Notes: a model not told the origin generated them from the sequence alone. Positions 35,179 through 44,317 are shown, counted from the first letter of the stretch. The stretch: DNA of 64,000 nucleotides from Ottowia flava (GCF_008017535.1 NZ_VRUA01000001.1:124001-188000); one strand, 5' to 3'. Numbers and translations are program-made.

Positions 35179-35780
35179 CCAACGCTGCTTCCGTGGCCGA
35201 ACCGGCCTTCTCTGTCTGCGTGTATTGCGGCTCGCGACCGGGCCGTTCTCCTGAGTTTGCGGAAACCGCCCGGGCGGTCGGCCGCTGGATCGGCGCGCAG
35301 GGCGGGCAACTGGTCTATGGCGGCGGCCGCGCTGGCCTGATGGGCGAAGTGGCCGACGCCACGCTGGCTGCGGGCGGACGCGTGATCGGCGTGATTCCCC
35401 GCACGCTGGTCGAGCGCGAACACGCCCACCGAGGCTGCACCGAGTTGCACATCGTGGAAACCATGCACGAGCGCAAACGCCTGATGGCCGAGCACGCCGA
35501 CGCCTTTCTGGCGCTGCCCGGCGGCATCGGCACCTTCGAGGAGCTGTTCGAAACCTGGACCTGGCACCAGCTCGGCTACCACGACAAGCCGCTCGGCCTG
35601 CTGAACCAGGGCGGCTATTACGACCACCTGCTCACCTTCGTGCGTCACAGCATCGCCTCAGGGCTGATGGACGAGCACCAGTGGCGGCTGATCGACACCG
35701 ACCGCGATGCCCTGCCCCTGCTGCAGCGTCTGGTCACGGCGGCGGGCTTTCCAGCGCCAACGAGCCTGGACGAAATCTGA
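35175..35780 (+). CDS. LOG family protein (cytokinin riboside monophosphate phosphoribohydrolase type)
   Basis: A 201-residue Rossmann-like protein. The two LOG motifs are present: LVYGGGRAGLMGEVAD and ALPGGIGTFEELFE (PGGxGTxxE). Members cleave the ribose-phosphate from cytokinin or AMP-like nucleotides; the natural substrate in bacteria is often unclear. The ATG at 35175 overlaps the dgkA stop. A strong terminator follows the gene. Confidence 0.94.
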   Translation: MTNAASVAEPAFSVCVYCGSRPGRSPEFAETARAVGRWIGAQGGQLVYGGGRAGLMGEVADATLAAGGRVIGVIPRTLVEREHAHRGCTELHIVETMHERKRLMAEHADAFLALPGGIGTFEELFETWTWHQLGYHDKPLGLLNQGGYYDHLLTFVRHSIASGLMDEHQWRLIDTDRDALPLLQRLVTAAGFPAPTSLDEI

Positions 35781-35825
35781 GGCTCGGCGAGGCCGGACGC
35801 GCGGATACGCCGCACGCGCGGGCCC

Positions 35826-35868
35826 ATAAAATACGCCGCCTGGCGACAGCCAAGGCGGCGTATTTTAT
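35826..35868. terminator. Bidirectional terminator
   Basis: Sixteen-bp perfect stem ATAAAATACGCCGCCT/AGGCGGCGTATTTTAT with an 11-base loop. It lies between LOG and the convergent csbD gene and has A/T ends suited to both directions. Confidence 0.92.
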
Positions 35869-35911
35869 ATCAGGGCCGTGCGCTCATCGCGCGGCCCTCA
35901 GCCCAAAAGGC

Positions 35912-36124
35912 TCAATCCCAGCGGTAGCTTTCGCGGGTTTCCCAGTCCTTGACCTGCTTTTCGGCCTCTTCCTGGGCGATGCCCATGCGCTCCTGCAGCT
36001 TGCCGACCATCTGGTCGCGCTTGCCCGCGATCACGTCCAGATCGTCATCGGTCAGCTTGCCCCACTGCTCCTTGACCTTGCCCTTGAATTGCATCCAGTT
36101 GCCTTTGACGGTGTTCTCGTTCAT
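35912..36124 (-). CDS. CsbD-family stress protein
   Basis: A 70-residue protein, MNENTVKGNWMQFKGKVKEQ followed by WGKLTDDDLDVIAGKRDQM. This is the CsbD motif found in small general-stress proteins. The acidic, helical remainder ends KDWETRESYRWD. AGGAGA lies six bases before the ATG at 36124. Highly likely to be induced by envelope or osmotic stress in relatives; no regulatory site was identified here. Confidence 0.93.
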   Translation of the reverse strand: MNENTVKGNWMQFKGKVKEQWGKLTDDDLDVIAGKRDQMVGKLQERMGIAQEEAEKQVKDWETRESYRWD

Positions 36125-36258
36125 GCGGTGGTCTCCTGACGCCTGCAAGCACCCCTTCGCGACCCATTCGCGAAAGCCAGCGCTGCCTGCGATGGCATGA
36201 CTTTAGGGGCCGCTTTGCGTCCACGACGTCAGCCCAGGCGCCTGCAGAATGTCAGCGA

Positions 36259-37488
36259 TTACCTACCCATGGGAGTTTGTGAATTTGCGTTGTCGGGCAG
36301 GAACAATTGCTGCACGTCGCTCAGGAAATCGAAGCCGCGCGCGGTCGGCCGCCACCAGGCGCCGTCCTGCTCCAGCCAGCCGTTTTGCTCTGCTTCTGAT
36401 AGCTGACTGCGCACGCTGCTCGGGGGCAAACCGGTCTTTTCAGTGAAATCCTGCACCGTGAAGCCGTCGCGCAGGCGCAGCGCGTTGACCATGTATTCAA
36501 ACGGCAGGTCGCGCCGTGTCACCTCGTGTTCCTGCGCCACCGCGTCGCCCGTCAAAGCCTTGTCCATGTACAGATCGGGCTGGCGGTGGCGCACCTGGCG
36601 CACCACGCGGTGGGCAAAGCTGATCTTGCCGTGCGCGCCGGCGCCAATGCCCAGATAGTCGCCGAACTGCCAGTAATTCAGGTTGTGCACGCAGCGGTGG
36701 CCGGCGCGCGCGTAGGCCGACACTTCGTAGCGCTCCATGCCCGCGTCGGCGGTGCGCGCGATCAGGTGGTCCAGCATGTCCCAGGCCGTGTCGTCGTCGG
36801 GCACCTTGGGTGGGAACTTGGCGAACACCGTGTTCGGCTCGATCGTCAGGTGGTAGAGCGACAGGTGTGGCGGCGCAAAGGCCAGCGCGGTGTCGACATC
36901 GGCCTTCAGCTCATCCAGCGTCTGGCCGGGCAGCGCGTACATCAGGTCGAGGTTGAAGGTGTCGAAGCTGCGCGCCGCTTCTTCCACGGCAGCGCGCGCC
37001 TGCGCGCCGTCGTGCACGCGGCCGAGGGCCTTCAAATGCGCGTCGTTGAAGCTCTGCACCCCAATCGACAGGCGCGTGACGCCCGCAGCGCGGAAGGCGG
37101 CGAAGCGCTCGCGCTCGAAGGTGCCGGGGTTGGCCTCCAGCGTGATCTCGCAGATGGGCGTCAGTGGCAGGCGCGCACGCAGGCCGGCGATCAGCTGGTC
37201 GATGGCATCGGGAGAAAACAGGCTGGGCGTGCCGCCGCCGATGAAGATGCTGTGCACCGGCCGGCCCCAAATCAGCGGCAGGCTGGCCTCCAAGTCGGCC
37301 AGCACGGCGGCGATGTAGCGTTGCTCCTGCGCCCTCGCGTCCGTGCCTTCCCGCCGCTCATGCGAATTGAAATCGCAGTACGGGCATTTGCGCAGGCACC
37401 AGGGCAGGTGCACGTACAGCGACAGCGGCGGCAGCGCCGGCAACTGCAGCGTGCCGGGCCGCATGTAGTGCTGAATATCGTGGGGCAT
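36259..37488 (-). CDS. hemW: Radical SAM heme chaperone HemW
   Basis: Inserts heme into respiratory enzymes; related to but distinct from the coproporphyrinogen dehydrogenase HemN. The 409-residue protein has the radical SAM cluster CLRKCPYCDF (CxxxCxxC) near residue 32, FIGGGTPSLF, and LEANPGTFE. HemW characteristics such as NLNYWQFGDYLGIGAGAHGKI are present. The C-terminal winged region contains KTGLPPSSVRSQLSEAEQNGWL, which may carry an old copy of the dispersed repeat (R10). Downstream of rdgB, same direction. Confidence 0.94.
   Translation of the reverse strand: MPHDIQHYMRPGTLQLPALPPLSLYVHLPWCLRKCPYCDFNSHERREGTDARAQEQRYIAAVLADLEASLPLIWGRPVHSIFIGGGTPSLFSPDAIDQLIAGLRARLPLTPICEITLEANPGTFERERFAAFRAAGVTRLSIGVQSFNDAHLKALGRVHDGAQARAAVEEAARSFDTFNLDLMYALPGQTLDELKADVDTALAFAPPHLSLYHLTIEPNTVFAKFPPKVPDDDTAWDMLDHLIARTADAGMERYEVSAYARAGHRCVHNLNYWQFGDYLGIGAGAHGKISFAHRVVRQVRHRQPDLYMDKALTGDAVAQEHEVTRRDLPFEYMVNALRLRDGFTVQDFTEKTGLPPSSVRSQLSEAEQNGWLEQDGAWWRPTARGFDFLSDVQQLFLPDNANSQTPMGR
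36384..36440 (+). repeat. Possible dispersed repeat copy R10, inside hemW
   Basis: TTGCTCTGCTTCTGATAGCT arm and core TGATAGCTGACTGCGCACG match the family in about 13 of 15 core positions, but the distal arm is diverged. It is read in frame by hemW. Treat as tentative. Confidence 0.4.
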
Positions 37489-37565
37489 GGCGCGATTGTC
37501 GGTGGCTTGGCGCGCGGAGGTCGCGTGCCCGCAGGCAAAGCCCTGCGCCGCACAGCCCGGTGGAG

Positions 37566-38168
37566 TCAGCCCAGCCAGCGCTCGCGCATCAGCGTGATCA
37601 TGGCGCGGCTGGCGTGGCCGCGGTGGCTGTGGGCATGTTTGACGTCCGGGGGCAGCTCGGCAAAGGTCTTGCCGAGTTCGGGCAGAAACATGATGGGGTC
37701 GAAGCCAAAGCCGCCTTCGCCCGTTGGCGCGCGGGCGATTTCGCCCACCACACGGCCGACGGCGATCAGCGGCTCGGGGTCGTCGGCGCTGCGCAGCGCG
37801 ACCAGGGTGCTGACCATGGCGGCGCGGCGGTGGTCGACGCCCTGCATCTGCTCCAGAAGCGCGCGCACGTTGTTGGCGTCGCCCTTGTCGTAGCCGAACT
37901 GCGTGGCGTAGTACGCCGTGTCCACGCCCGGCAAGCCACCAAACGCGTCGACGCACAGGCCGGCGTCGTCGGCGATGGCGGGCAGGCCGCTTTCGCGCGC
38001 GGCGTGGCGCGCCTTGGTCAACGCGTTTTCGACAAAGGTGCGGTACGGCTCAGGCGCTTCGCCGATGGCCAGGTCGCCCTGGCGCACGAGTTGCATGCCC
38101 AAAGGGGCCAACAGCGTCTGCAATTCGGCAAGCTTGCCCGCGTTGTTGGACGCCAGTACGATTTTCAT
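37566..38168 (-). CDS. rdgB: dITP/XTP pyrophosphatase (RdgB/HAM1)
   Basis: House-cleaning nucleotide pyrophosphatase removing dITP, ITP and XTP. The 200-residue protein begins MKIVLASNNAGKLAELQTLLA (SxNxGK motif) and has SGLPAIADDAGLCVDAFGGLPGV and EGGFGFDPIMFLPE; the catalytic Asp lies in DDAG. Length is standard. The stop is 78 bp from the hemW start. The start codon overlaps the edge of repeat R11. Confidence 0.96.
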   Translation of the reverse strand: MKIVLASNNAGKLAELQTLLAPLGMQLVRQGDLAIGEAPEPYRTFVENALTKARHAARESGLPAIADDAGLCVDAFGGLPGVDTAYYATQFGYDKGDANNVRALLEQMQGVDHRRAAMVSTLVALRSADDPEPLIAVGRVVGEIARAPTGEGGFGFDPIMFLPELGKTFAELPPDVKHAHSHRGHASRAMITLMRERWLG

Positions 38169-38229
38169 ATAAATATGGCTCCAGCCCTACAGCAACCTGC
38201 GCAGCTAGCTATCAAATCAGTAGCGATTG
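38166..38229 (-). repeat. Dispersed repeat copy R11, forming the end of rph
   Basis: Minus-oriented copy with TACTGATTTGATAGCTAGC core and GCGCAGGTTGCTGTAGGGC. It fills the whole gap between rph and rdgB and supplies the rph stop codon (TGA at 38214-38212) and its last residues. Confidence 0.82.
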
Positions 38230-38946
38230 TTTCTGCATGGCAATCAACTCGCCAATACCTTTTTCGGCCAGTTCCAGCAGGCGGTCCATCTCGGCGCGGG
38301 AAAACGCCGCGCCCTCGGCCGTGCCCTGCACTTCGACGTAGTGGCCCGCGCCGGTCATCACCACGTTCATGTCGGTGTCGCAGGCCGAATCCTGCGCGTA
38401 GTCGAGGTCCAGCACCGGCAGACCCTGCACGATGCCGACCGACACCGCCGCCACCGGGTGCAGCACCGGCGATTCGGCGATCAGCCCGCGCGCCAGCAGC
38501 CAGCTGACGGCGTCCTGCGCCGCCACGTAGGCGCCCGTAATGCTGGCGCAGCGCGTGCCGCCGTCGGCCTGGATCACGTCGCAGTCGAGGTGGATGGTGC
38601 GCTCGCCCAGCTTCTTCAAATCGAACACGGCACGCAGGCTGCGGCCGATCAGGCGCTGGATTTCCTGCGTGCGCCCCGTCTGCTTGCCGCGCGCCGCCTC
38701 GCGGCTGCCGCGGGTGTTGGTGGCGCGCGGCAGCATGCCGTACTCGGCCGTCACCCAGCCTTCACCGCTGCCCTTTTTGTGTGGCGGCACCTTTTCTTCG
38801 ACGGACGCGGTGCACAGCACCTGGGTGTTGCCGACCGAGATCAGCACCGAGCCTTCGGCGTGCATGGTGAAGCCGCGCTGAATGCGCACGGTGCGCAGCT
38901 GGTCGGGCGCGCGGGTAGCGATGGACGGAATGGTGTGGGTGGTCAT
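38212..38946 (-). CDS. rph: Ribonuclease PH
   Basis: Phosphorolytic 3'-exoribonuclease for tRNA trimming. The 244-residue protein has the family core: [68 protein letters not shown] and [16 protein letters not shown]. The C-terminus ([10 protein letters not shown]) is followed by a stop supplied by repeat R11. The ATG at 38946 is conserved; the open frame extends beyond to 39015 without need. Confidence 0.96.
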   Translation of the reverse strand: MTTHTIPSIATRAPDQLRTVRIQRGFTMHAEGSVLISVGNTQVLCTASVEEKVPPHKKGSGEGWVTAEYGMLPRATNTRGSREAARGKQTGRTQEIQRLIGRSLRAVFDLKKLGERTIHLDCDVIQADGGTRCASITGAYVAAQDAVSWLLARGLIAESPVLHPVAAVSVGIVQGLPVLDLDYAQDSACDTDMNVVMTGAGHYVEVQGTAEGAAFSRAEMDRLLELAEKGIGELIAMQKQSLLI

Positions 38947-39018
38947 AGGCAAATTCTGCTCGCAAAAAAAGAAAGCGCCGCGACCCGGCTGGGCCGGGCG
39001 CGCGGCGGCGGCCACCGG

Positions 39019-39927
39019 TCAGCGCTTGCGTGAAGCCGAGCGCTGGATGGCGTCGTTAATCTCGGCGATGGAGCGCTCGATGGCGTCGTCGTCCAGCTCG
39101 TCCAGCAGCGGGTCGAGCCCACCGGACTGGATGGTGGACGCAAACACCTCGTCGCCCATCATCTGGGTTTCGGTGAAGCCGCTGGGCTGGAACTGCGACT
39201 CGGCGGGCGTTTCCCATTCCAGCGCGATGACGGTGACGTTGTCGGAGTGGTCGCCCGCCGTGAGCAAAGCCTGCTCGACCAGCGCGGGCACGGCGTCCGC
39301 CACCGGCACCGACGACAAGGTGTTGACGATGTCCTCGTCCTCCACGCTGCCCCACAGGCCGTCGGAGCACAGCAGCAGCTTGTCGCCTTCGCGCAGCTTC
39401 AGCGGCCCCGCCACGTCGAACATCGGCCGCACAGTGGAGCCCAGGCAGGTAAACAGCACGTTGCGGTTGACGCCTTCAATGTCGGCGCCGGCTTTGGCTT
39501 GCGCCTCGATGTAGGAATGGTCGCGCGTGCGCGACAGCAACTCGCCATCGCGCACCACGTACAGGCGCGAATCGCCGCAGTGCGCCCAGTGCAGCTCGCC
39601 TTCCTGGATCAGACCGGCCACCAGCGTGGTGCGTGGCGTGTCCATCATGGCGCGTTCGCTGGCGTAGCGGATGATCTGGTGGTGCGCGGCCATCACGCCG
39701 CTGGCCAGAAAGCTCTGCGCCGATGGCAAATCCGGCTTGGCGTCGCGCTGGAACAGGCTGGAGAGCGTCTGCAGTGCGATCTGCGCCGCCATCTCGCCCT
39801 CGGGGTGGCCCCCCATGCCATCGGCCAGCAGGAACAGTACCGCGTCGCGCGTGTAGCTGTAGCCCATGCGGTCTTCGTTCTTCTCACGGCCGCCGCGGCG
39901 GCTCAGCTGAAACACCGAGAATTTCAT
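39019..39927 (-). CDS. PP2C-family serine/threonine phosphatase
   Basis: Metal-dependent protein phosphatase. The 302-residue protein has FLLADGMGGHPEGE (the first metal-binding DG motif), HCGDSRLYVVRDGEL (GDSR), LLCSDGLWGSVED and ADGVSDNVTVIAL-type end (GDHSDNVTVIALEW). The C-terminal 60 residues (DPLLDELDDDAIERSIAEI) are an acidic tail outside the catalytic domain. It is 16 bp downstream of the Ser/Thr kinase and is its probable antagonist. Confidence 0.94.
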   Translation of the reverse strand: MKFSVFQLSRRGGREKNEDRMGYSYTRDAVLFLLADGMGGHPEGEMAAQIALQTLSSLFQRDAKPDLPSAQSFLASGVMAAHHQIIRYASERAMMDTPRTTLVAGLIQEGELHWAHCGDSRLYVVRDGELLSRTRDHSYIEAQAKAGADIEGVNRNVLFTCLGSTVRPMFDVAGPLKLREGDKLLLCSDGLWGSVEDEDIVNTLSSVPVADAVPALVEQALLTAGDHSDNVTVIALEWETPAESQFQPSGFTETQMMGDEVFASTIQSGGLDPLLDELDDDAIERSIAEINDAIQRSASRKR

Positions 39928-39943
39928 CGAACGGATCGTTGGC

Positions 39944-40951
39944 CTACTTCTGGTGCGTGCCCATGCGGGTCGCGCGCTTCAGGTTCTTCTTGGTGTCGTT
40001 CAGCATGTTGTCGAACTGCAGACGCACCTTCTCACCCACAGTGAGCTTGGTGTACTGGCGCTCGCCCTCGCGGCTGAGCTCTTTTTGCAGCGCAAACACC
40101 GACTGGGGGCGCGACAGCGGATCAAGCGACATGCACCACTCGACCACCTCGATCAGGTTGTCCGAATACACGCCGCGCAGGCGAGTCAGCGACAGCGCCA
40201 GGCGATCCTTTTCCAGACGCTGCGGCGCATCATTGGGCGGGTAGCCCTGCATGCACGAATAGATGCAGGCGCCGATGGCGTAGATGTCGGTCCACGGCCC
40301 CATCGTGGAGTCGCGCCGGTACATCTCGGGGGCGGCAAAACCGGGCGTGTACATCGGGCGGGTGAAGTTGCCTTCCTTGTTCAGCACCTCGCGCGCCGCG
40401 CCAAAATCCAGCATCACCGCCCGGTTGTCGTCGGTGATCATGATGTTGGCGGGCTTCAGGTCCAGGTGCAGCATCTTGTGCTGGTGCACGATGCGCAGGC
40501 CACGCAGAATCTCGTCGTACAACGAGCGGATGGTCGACTCGCGGAACACCTTCTGCTTCTTCAGGTCGCGCGCGGTCACGATGAAATCCTGCAGGCTGGC
40601 GCCCTCCAGGTAATTCATCACCATGTACACGGTCTCGTTCTGGCGGAAGAAGTTGAGCACGCTCACCACCGAGGGGTGCGAAATCTGCGCGAGCGAGCGC
40701 CCTTCCTCGAAGAAACTCTTCAGGCCCAATCGGTACAGCGAGAGCTTCTCGGGCGCGACGTGTGGCACCAGTTCACCAGGTTCGCGCATGGTCAGCGCCG
40801 ACGGCAGGTATTCCTTGACCGCGACCTGCTGACCTTCCTTGTCCACCGCCAGGTAAACCACGCCGAAGCCCCCGGCCGACAGGCGGCGCACCACGCGGTA
40901 CCCACCGATCACCGTATCGGGTGGCAGGGGGGCGGGTTTGAGCTTTGACAT
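39944..40951 (-). CDS. Serine/threonine protein kinase (Hanks type)
   Basis: A 335-residue kinase without membrane helix or extracellular domain. The motifs are LSAGGFGVVYLAVD (P-loop), VAVKEYLP (Lys), LHLDLKPANIMIT (catalytic loop; HLDLK replaces HRDLK), LDFGAAR (DFG) and YTPGFAAPEM (APE). The C-terminal 45 residues contain REGERQYTKLTVGEKVRLQFDNM. It sits head-to-tail with the PP2C gene, 16 bp apart, forming a kinase-phosphatase pair; substrates are unknown. Divergent from yicC, with about 100 bp between. Confidence 0.94.
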   Translation of the reverse strand: MSKLKPAPLPPDTVIGGYRVVRRLSAGGFGVVYLAVDKEGQQVAVKEYLPSALTMREPGELVPHVAPEKLSLYRLGLKSFFEEGRSLAQISHPSVVSVLNFFRQNETVYMVMNYLEGASLQDFIVTARDLKKQKVFRESTIRSLYDEILRGLRIVHQHKMLHLDLKPANIMITDDNRAVMLDFGAAREVLNKEGNFTRPMYTPGFAAPEMYRRDSTMGPWTDIYAIGACIYSCMQGYPPNDAPQRLEKDRLALSLTRLRGVYSDNLIEVVEWCMSLDPLSRPQSVFALQKELSREGERQYTKLTVGEKVRLQFDNMLNDTKKNLKRATRMGTHQK

Positions 40952-41052
40952 AATTTGCGGCGCGGCCCCGGTCTATGACTGGCCTGCGGGAACGCGCACG
41001 GCGCGAAGGCCGAACTGCTCACCCACGCCGCGTAGCACCGGTAAGTTACACA

Positions 41053-41973
41053 ATGTCAGTTTACAGTATGACGGGCTTTGCCAGCGGTCAGCAGGCTGTG
41101 GCCACCGCCCCTACCGAAGGCGCGCCCTGGAAGGGCGCAGCGCCCCGGATCGCGGTCGAGTTGCGCTCGGTCAACAGCCGCTTTCTGGACCTCTCCTTTC
41201 GCCTGCCCGACGAGTTGCGCGCGCACGAACCGGCCTTGCGCGAGCTGCTGACGCGTCAGCTCAAGCGTGGCAAGGTCGAGTTGCGCGCCTACGTCGAAGG
41301 CCGTGACGAAGGCGCTCTGGCCGACCCACCACCGCGTGTTCTGCAACGCATGGCCTCGCTGCAGGACCAGGTCATGGCCTGGCTGCCCGACGTCCGTCCC
41401 TTGAGCGTGGCCGACGTGCTGCGCCTGTCCGGCGGCGGCCAGTCCAACACCGCCGAAGGCCTGGGTGACACCCTGCTGGCGCTGGCCCAGCAGGTGCTGA
41501 CCGACTTCATGGCCGCCCGCGCCCGCGAAGGCGTCCGCCTGACCGAGCTGCTGCTGGCGCGCCTGACCGAGCTGCGCCGCCTGGCGGCCGAGGCCCAGCC
41601 GCTGGTGCCCCAGGTCGTGCAGGCGCAGAAAGAGCGCTTTCTGACGCGCTGGAACGAAGCCCTGGCCGGTGCCGACGCCAAAGTCACCCCTGAAGCCGGG
41701 CAGGAACGCGCCCTGGCTGAAGCCACGGCCTTCGCCATCCGCATCGACGTGGCCGAAGAGCTCGGCCGCCTGGCCGCGCACCTGGACGAGATCGAAAGCG
41801 TGCTGAAAAAAGGCGGCGACATCGGCAAGCGGCTGGACTTTTTGATTCAAGAACTGCACCGCGAGGCGAACACGCTCGGCTCCAAATCCGCCGCGCTGGA
41901 GATGAGGCGCATCTCGGTCGACATGAAGGTGTTGATCGAGCAGATGCGCGAGCAGGTGCAGAACATCGAGTGA
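41053..41973 (+). CDS. yicC: YicC/YloC family endoribonuclease
   Basis: A 306-residue endoribonuclease-related stress-induced family. The N-terminus MSVYSMTGFASGQ and PRIAVELRSVNSRFLDLSFRLPDELRAHE match YicC_N. The C-terminus GDIGKRLDFLIQELHREANTLGSKSAALEMRRISVDMKVLIEQMREQVQNIE is the DUF1732 signature. There is a 25-residue insert after the start motif relative to shorter homologues. In related genomes yicC precedes gmk; here it is followed after 187 bp by the Wadjet operon. Confidence 0.95.
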   Translation: MSVYSMTGFASGQQAVATAPTEGAPWKGAAPRIAVELRSVNSRFLDLSFRLPDELRAHEPALRELLTRQLKRGKVELRAYVEGRDEGALADPPPRVLQRMASLQDQVMAWLPDVRPLSVADVLRLSGGGQSNTAEGLGDTLLALAQQVLTDFMAARAREGVRLTELLLARLTELRRLAAEAQPLVPQVVQAQKERFLTRWNEALAGADAKVTPEAGQERALAEATAFAIRIDVAEELGRLAAHLDEIESVLKKGGDIGKRLDFLIQELHREANTLGSKSAALEMRRISVDMKVLIEQMREQVQNIE

Positions 41974-42159
41974 GATTTCTCGACAGCGCACCCTCTACAA
42001 GGGCGCCACGTTCAACGCAGCTCTGAAGCATCACGACCTACGAGGCTACTGACACACACAACCTCTCCCGAGGCTGATTCGCGGCGCAAAGAGCATCGAG
42101 CGCAACGATTCGTCTGATGCACTCCAGTCATCAGTGACTGCCTCTATTTATTCGGCGAC

Positions 42160-43620
42160 ATGACGTTCTTTGCCCCACCGCGTGAGCACTTCTTCCGCCC
42201 CCTTACGCATGACAATCGAGAGCTGTGTGCCGCCGTACTCCGCGCATTGCACGAACGAGTGCACGGAGCCAACGCTGACTATGCCGAGGTTCTGACTCGC
42301 GAGTTGGTAATGGAGGCGATCCAGCAAGTACTAGCCAGCCCCGAGCTGCGCGGCTTGGCCTTTGAGGCCGGGCAGACTGTGCGCGCCGAGGAAGAGCGTA
42401 CCTACGCCAGCGACCTGCTGCGCAAGCTCAAGGACCATGGCTGGCTGGAGGACTACCGCGACCCCATTGACCTGCGGCCCACCCTCAAGCTCAGTCGCGC
42501 AGGCAAGGCCTTCAGCGAAACCTTCGCCAACCTCGACGACTCCCGCGCCAAGACCCGCCAGCGCAATATGCGCTCGGCCCGCAAGGCGCTGGTGGCCTTC
42601 ATCGCCACCCGGGATGCCGACGAACTGCTGGACGCCCACGAATTCGCCAGCCGCGTCGTGCAGGACCTGCAGGACGACATCGAATACTTCCGCCACTTGA
42701 TCCAGAGTCTGACGCGCGAGGCCCTGGCGCAGCAGGTGGCCTGGAATGAGTTCAATGATTTTATTGAGAAGCGCTTCGCACGCGAGTACGCGGTGCGCCT
42801 GGTGGCGGACTCGGCCGAGCGCCATCGCGGCCAGATCAACGAAGTATTGGAAGATGTGCGCGCGCTCGACGGCGATCAACGCGCCGGCTTAGACGCCCAC
42901 CTGCTGCAGCGCGCACCGTGGCTGGAGCAGACGGCGCAAGGCCGCAGCCCCATGCTGTGGCTCGCTGATCGCATCGGGAGCATGGTCGATGCTGCCTGCA
43001 GCCTAAAGCTGCCCATGCTGCGCTCGGAGATGAACAACTATGTGCGCCGATTCACCAGCCTGCTGCGGCAGGCGCTGTCCCTGGACTATGGTGCCGAGTC
43101 CCCGCTAGGCCGCACCATGGCCTGGCTGAAGGAGCAGCCAGAGCACGCCCGCGAAGGACTGCTCGACGCTTTGGCCCGGCGCCTGGCCACCGCCGAGATC
43201 CGTCTTCCCGGCGGTGTGCTGCGTTGGACGGTGCGCGATCGCGAATCTGAAGCTGTAGCGCAGGCACCGTTGGTCGTGGACGAAACCAGCCGCTTGAATG
43301 CCCTGCTGCGCCGAGCTGAAGCAGAGGCTTTCGCCTTCAGCGATCAGCAGGTTCTGCAAGGCCTCTTACCCCACCTGCAGGGCGGCCCCATCACGCTGGC
43401 GGCATTGCCGGTGGACTCCGCTGAGGACGCAGTGCGCGTGCTGCATGCCGTGGGAGCGGCGCGTACTGCCGAAGGGCGTCGCCTGATACAGGCGCGCAAG
43501 ATGACAGGACAGGTAAGCAATACCTACTTCCAAGCCGACGACTACGAGTTGCGCGTCGAACTGCAGGATGGGATGGACGTGACGTCCAGCAGGGCCGGTG
43601 GCGCCGATAGGAGGCATTGA
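42160..43620 (+). CDS. jetA: Wadjet anti-plasmid system protein JetA (MukF/kleisin-like)
   Basis: A 486-residue kleisin-like subunit of the JetABCD SMC complex that recognises and cleaves circular plasmids. It has an N-terminal winged-helix segment (FFRPLTHDNRELCAAVLRALHERV) and a middle region of long helices (EADELLDAHEFASRVVQDLQDDIEYFRHLIQSLTRE-like), as in the JetA family. It is followed by jetB with a 7-bp gap and a GGAGG motif. The C-terminus is predicted to be an extended segment reaching the SMC. The family name rests on operon context as much as on sequence. Confidence 0.85.
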   Translation: MTFFAPPREHFFRPLTHDNRELCAAVLRALHERVHGANADYAEVLTRELVMEAIQQVLASPELRGLAFEAGQTVRAEEERTYASDLLRKLKDHGWLEDYRDPIDLRPTLKLSRAGKAFSETFANLDDSRAKTRQRNMRSARKALVAFIATRDADELLDAHEFASRVVQDLQDDIEYFRHLIQSLTREALAQQVAWNEFNDFIEKRFAREYAVRLVADSAERHRGQINEVLEDVRALDGDQRAGLDAHLLQRAPWLEQTAQGRSPMLWLADRIGSMVDAACSLKLPMLRSEMNNYVRRFTSLLRQALSLDYGAESPLGRTMAWLKEQPEHAREGLLDALARRLATAEIRLPGGVLRWTVRDRESEAVAQAPLVVDETSRLNALLRRAEAEAFAFSDQQVLQGLLPHLQGGPITLAALPVDSAEDAVRVLHAVGAARTAEGRRLIQARKMTGQVSNTYFQADDYELRVELQDGMDVTSSRAGGADRRH

Positions 43621-43627
43621 ACACACC

Positions 43628-44317
43628 ATGCTGCAATCCGTGGCTCAGTACATCGAACAGAGGCTGGCGACCGAAGGCGCCGCCAACGTCAAACCTGCAC
43701 GCTTCGCCGAATTAGCCGGGCGGCTGCTGGCGAGCGGTGTGGTGTGGCGCGAGCATTCCCGCCCGGAGGCTGCGCTGTACGACGACGCCATCCAATGCGA
43801 GCAGTTGCTGCGCGAATGGTTCGCCTGCATCGGCTTCGTGCTGGCTCACGACAGCGATGCCCGCCTGCTGCGGCTATACCCACCCGGCGAAGGCGGTGGC
43901 GACGACGAGGAAGACGGAGTGCGCCGCCTGCGCGCCCGACTGTCGCGTGATTTCGTGGCTGCCGTGATCGCCCTGCGTTTTCTCTACACGGAGGCGCTCA
44001 CCGGACGTCGCTCACTGGTGGACGAACGCCTGGCTATCAGCCTGGAAGATCTGTCACAAGCGGTGGTGTCGCTGTTGGCGCACAAACTGCCCAATGCGGC
44101 CAGCGAGCGCATGGTTCTATTGCGCGAACTGCGCAAGCACCGTGTGCTGCATTTCGTCGAGGGCGACGACGCCGGCGACATGCAGATGGGCTTGGCCGTG
44201 CTGCGGCCGGTGATGAGCTTCGTCAGCGACGAGGCCCTGGAAGAGGCTTTGCGGATAGTGGGGCGCCAGACTCCCCCTGCGCTCGCCGTCAAATCAGCCA
44301 CCGCGGACGGCGCATGA
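43628..44317 (+). CDS. jetB: Wadjet system protein JetB (MukE/DUF4194-like)
   Basis: A 229-residue protein of the DUF4194 type: winged-helix KITE-like subunit that bridges JetA and the SMC. Features are the N-terminal AEYIEQRLATEGA-type helix, LRLYPPGEGGGDDEEDGVRRLRARLSRDFVAAVIALRFLY, and the C-terminal HRVLHFVEGDD and LRPVMSFVSDEALEEAL. The start ATG overlaps nothing, but the stop overlaps the jetC ATG (ATGA), giving translational coupling. Confidence 0.86.
   Translation: MLQSVAQYIEQRLATEGAANVKPARFAELAGRLLASGVVWREHSRPEAALYDDAIQCEQLLREWFACIGFVLAHDSDARLLRLYPPGEGGGDDEEDGVRRLRARLSRDFVAAVIALRFLYTEALTGRRSLVDERLAISLEDLSQAVVSLLAHKLPNAASERMVLLRELRKHRVLHFVEGDDAGDMQMGLAVLRPVMSFVSDEALEEALRIVGRQTPPALAVKSATADGA

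Noticed and set aside
36384-36440. Repeat-like segment in hemW as a confirmed insertion
   Set aside because: The encoded SEAEQNG part resembles ordinary HemW sequence and only the core matches the repeat. It is kept as tentative (R10) and not counted among the four clear in-gene copies.
41981-42052. Short frame reading RQRTLYKGATFN, reminiscent of the start of PilZ domains
   Set aside because: Only about 24 codons long, with no start codon and no further similarity downstream. Could be chance; it lies in the left flank of the Wadjet operon, so it may be a remnant, but I cannot support it.
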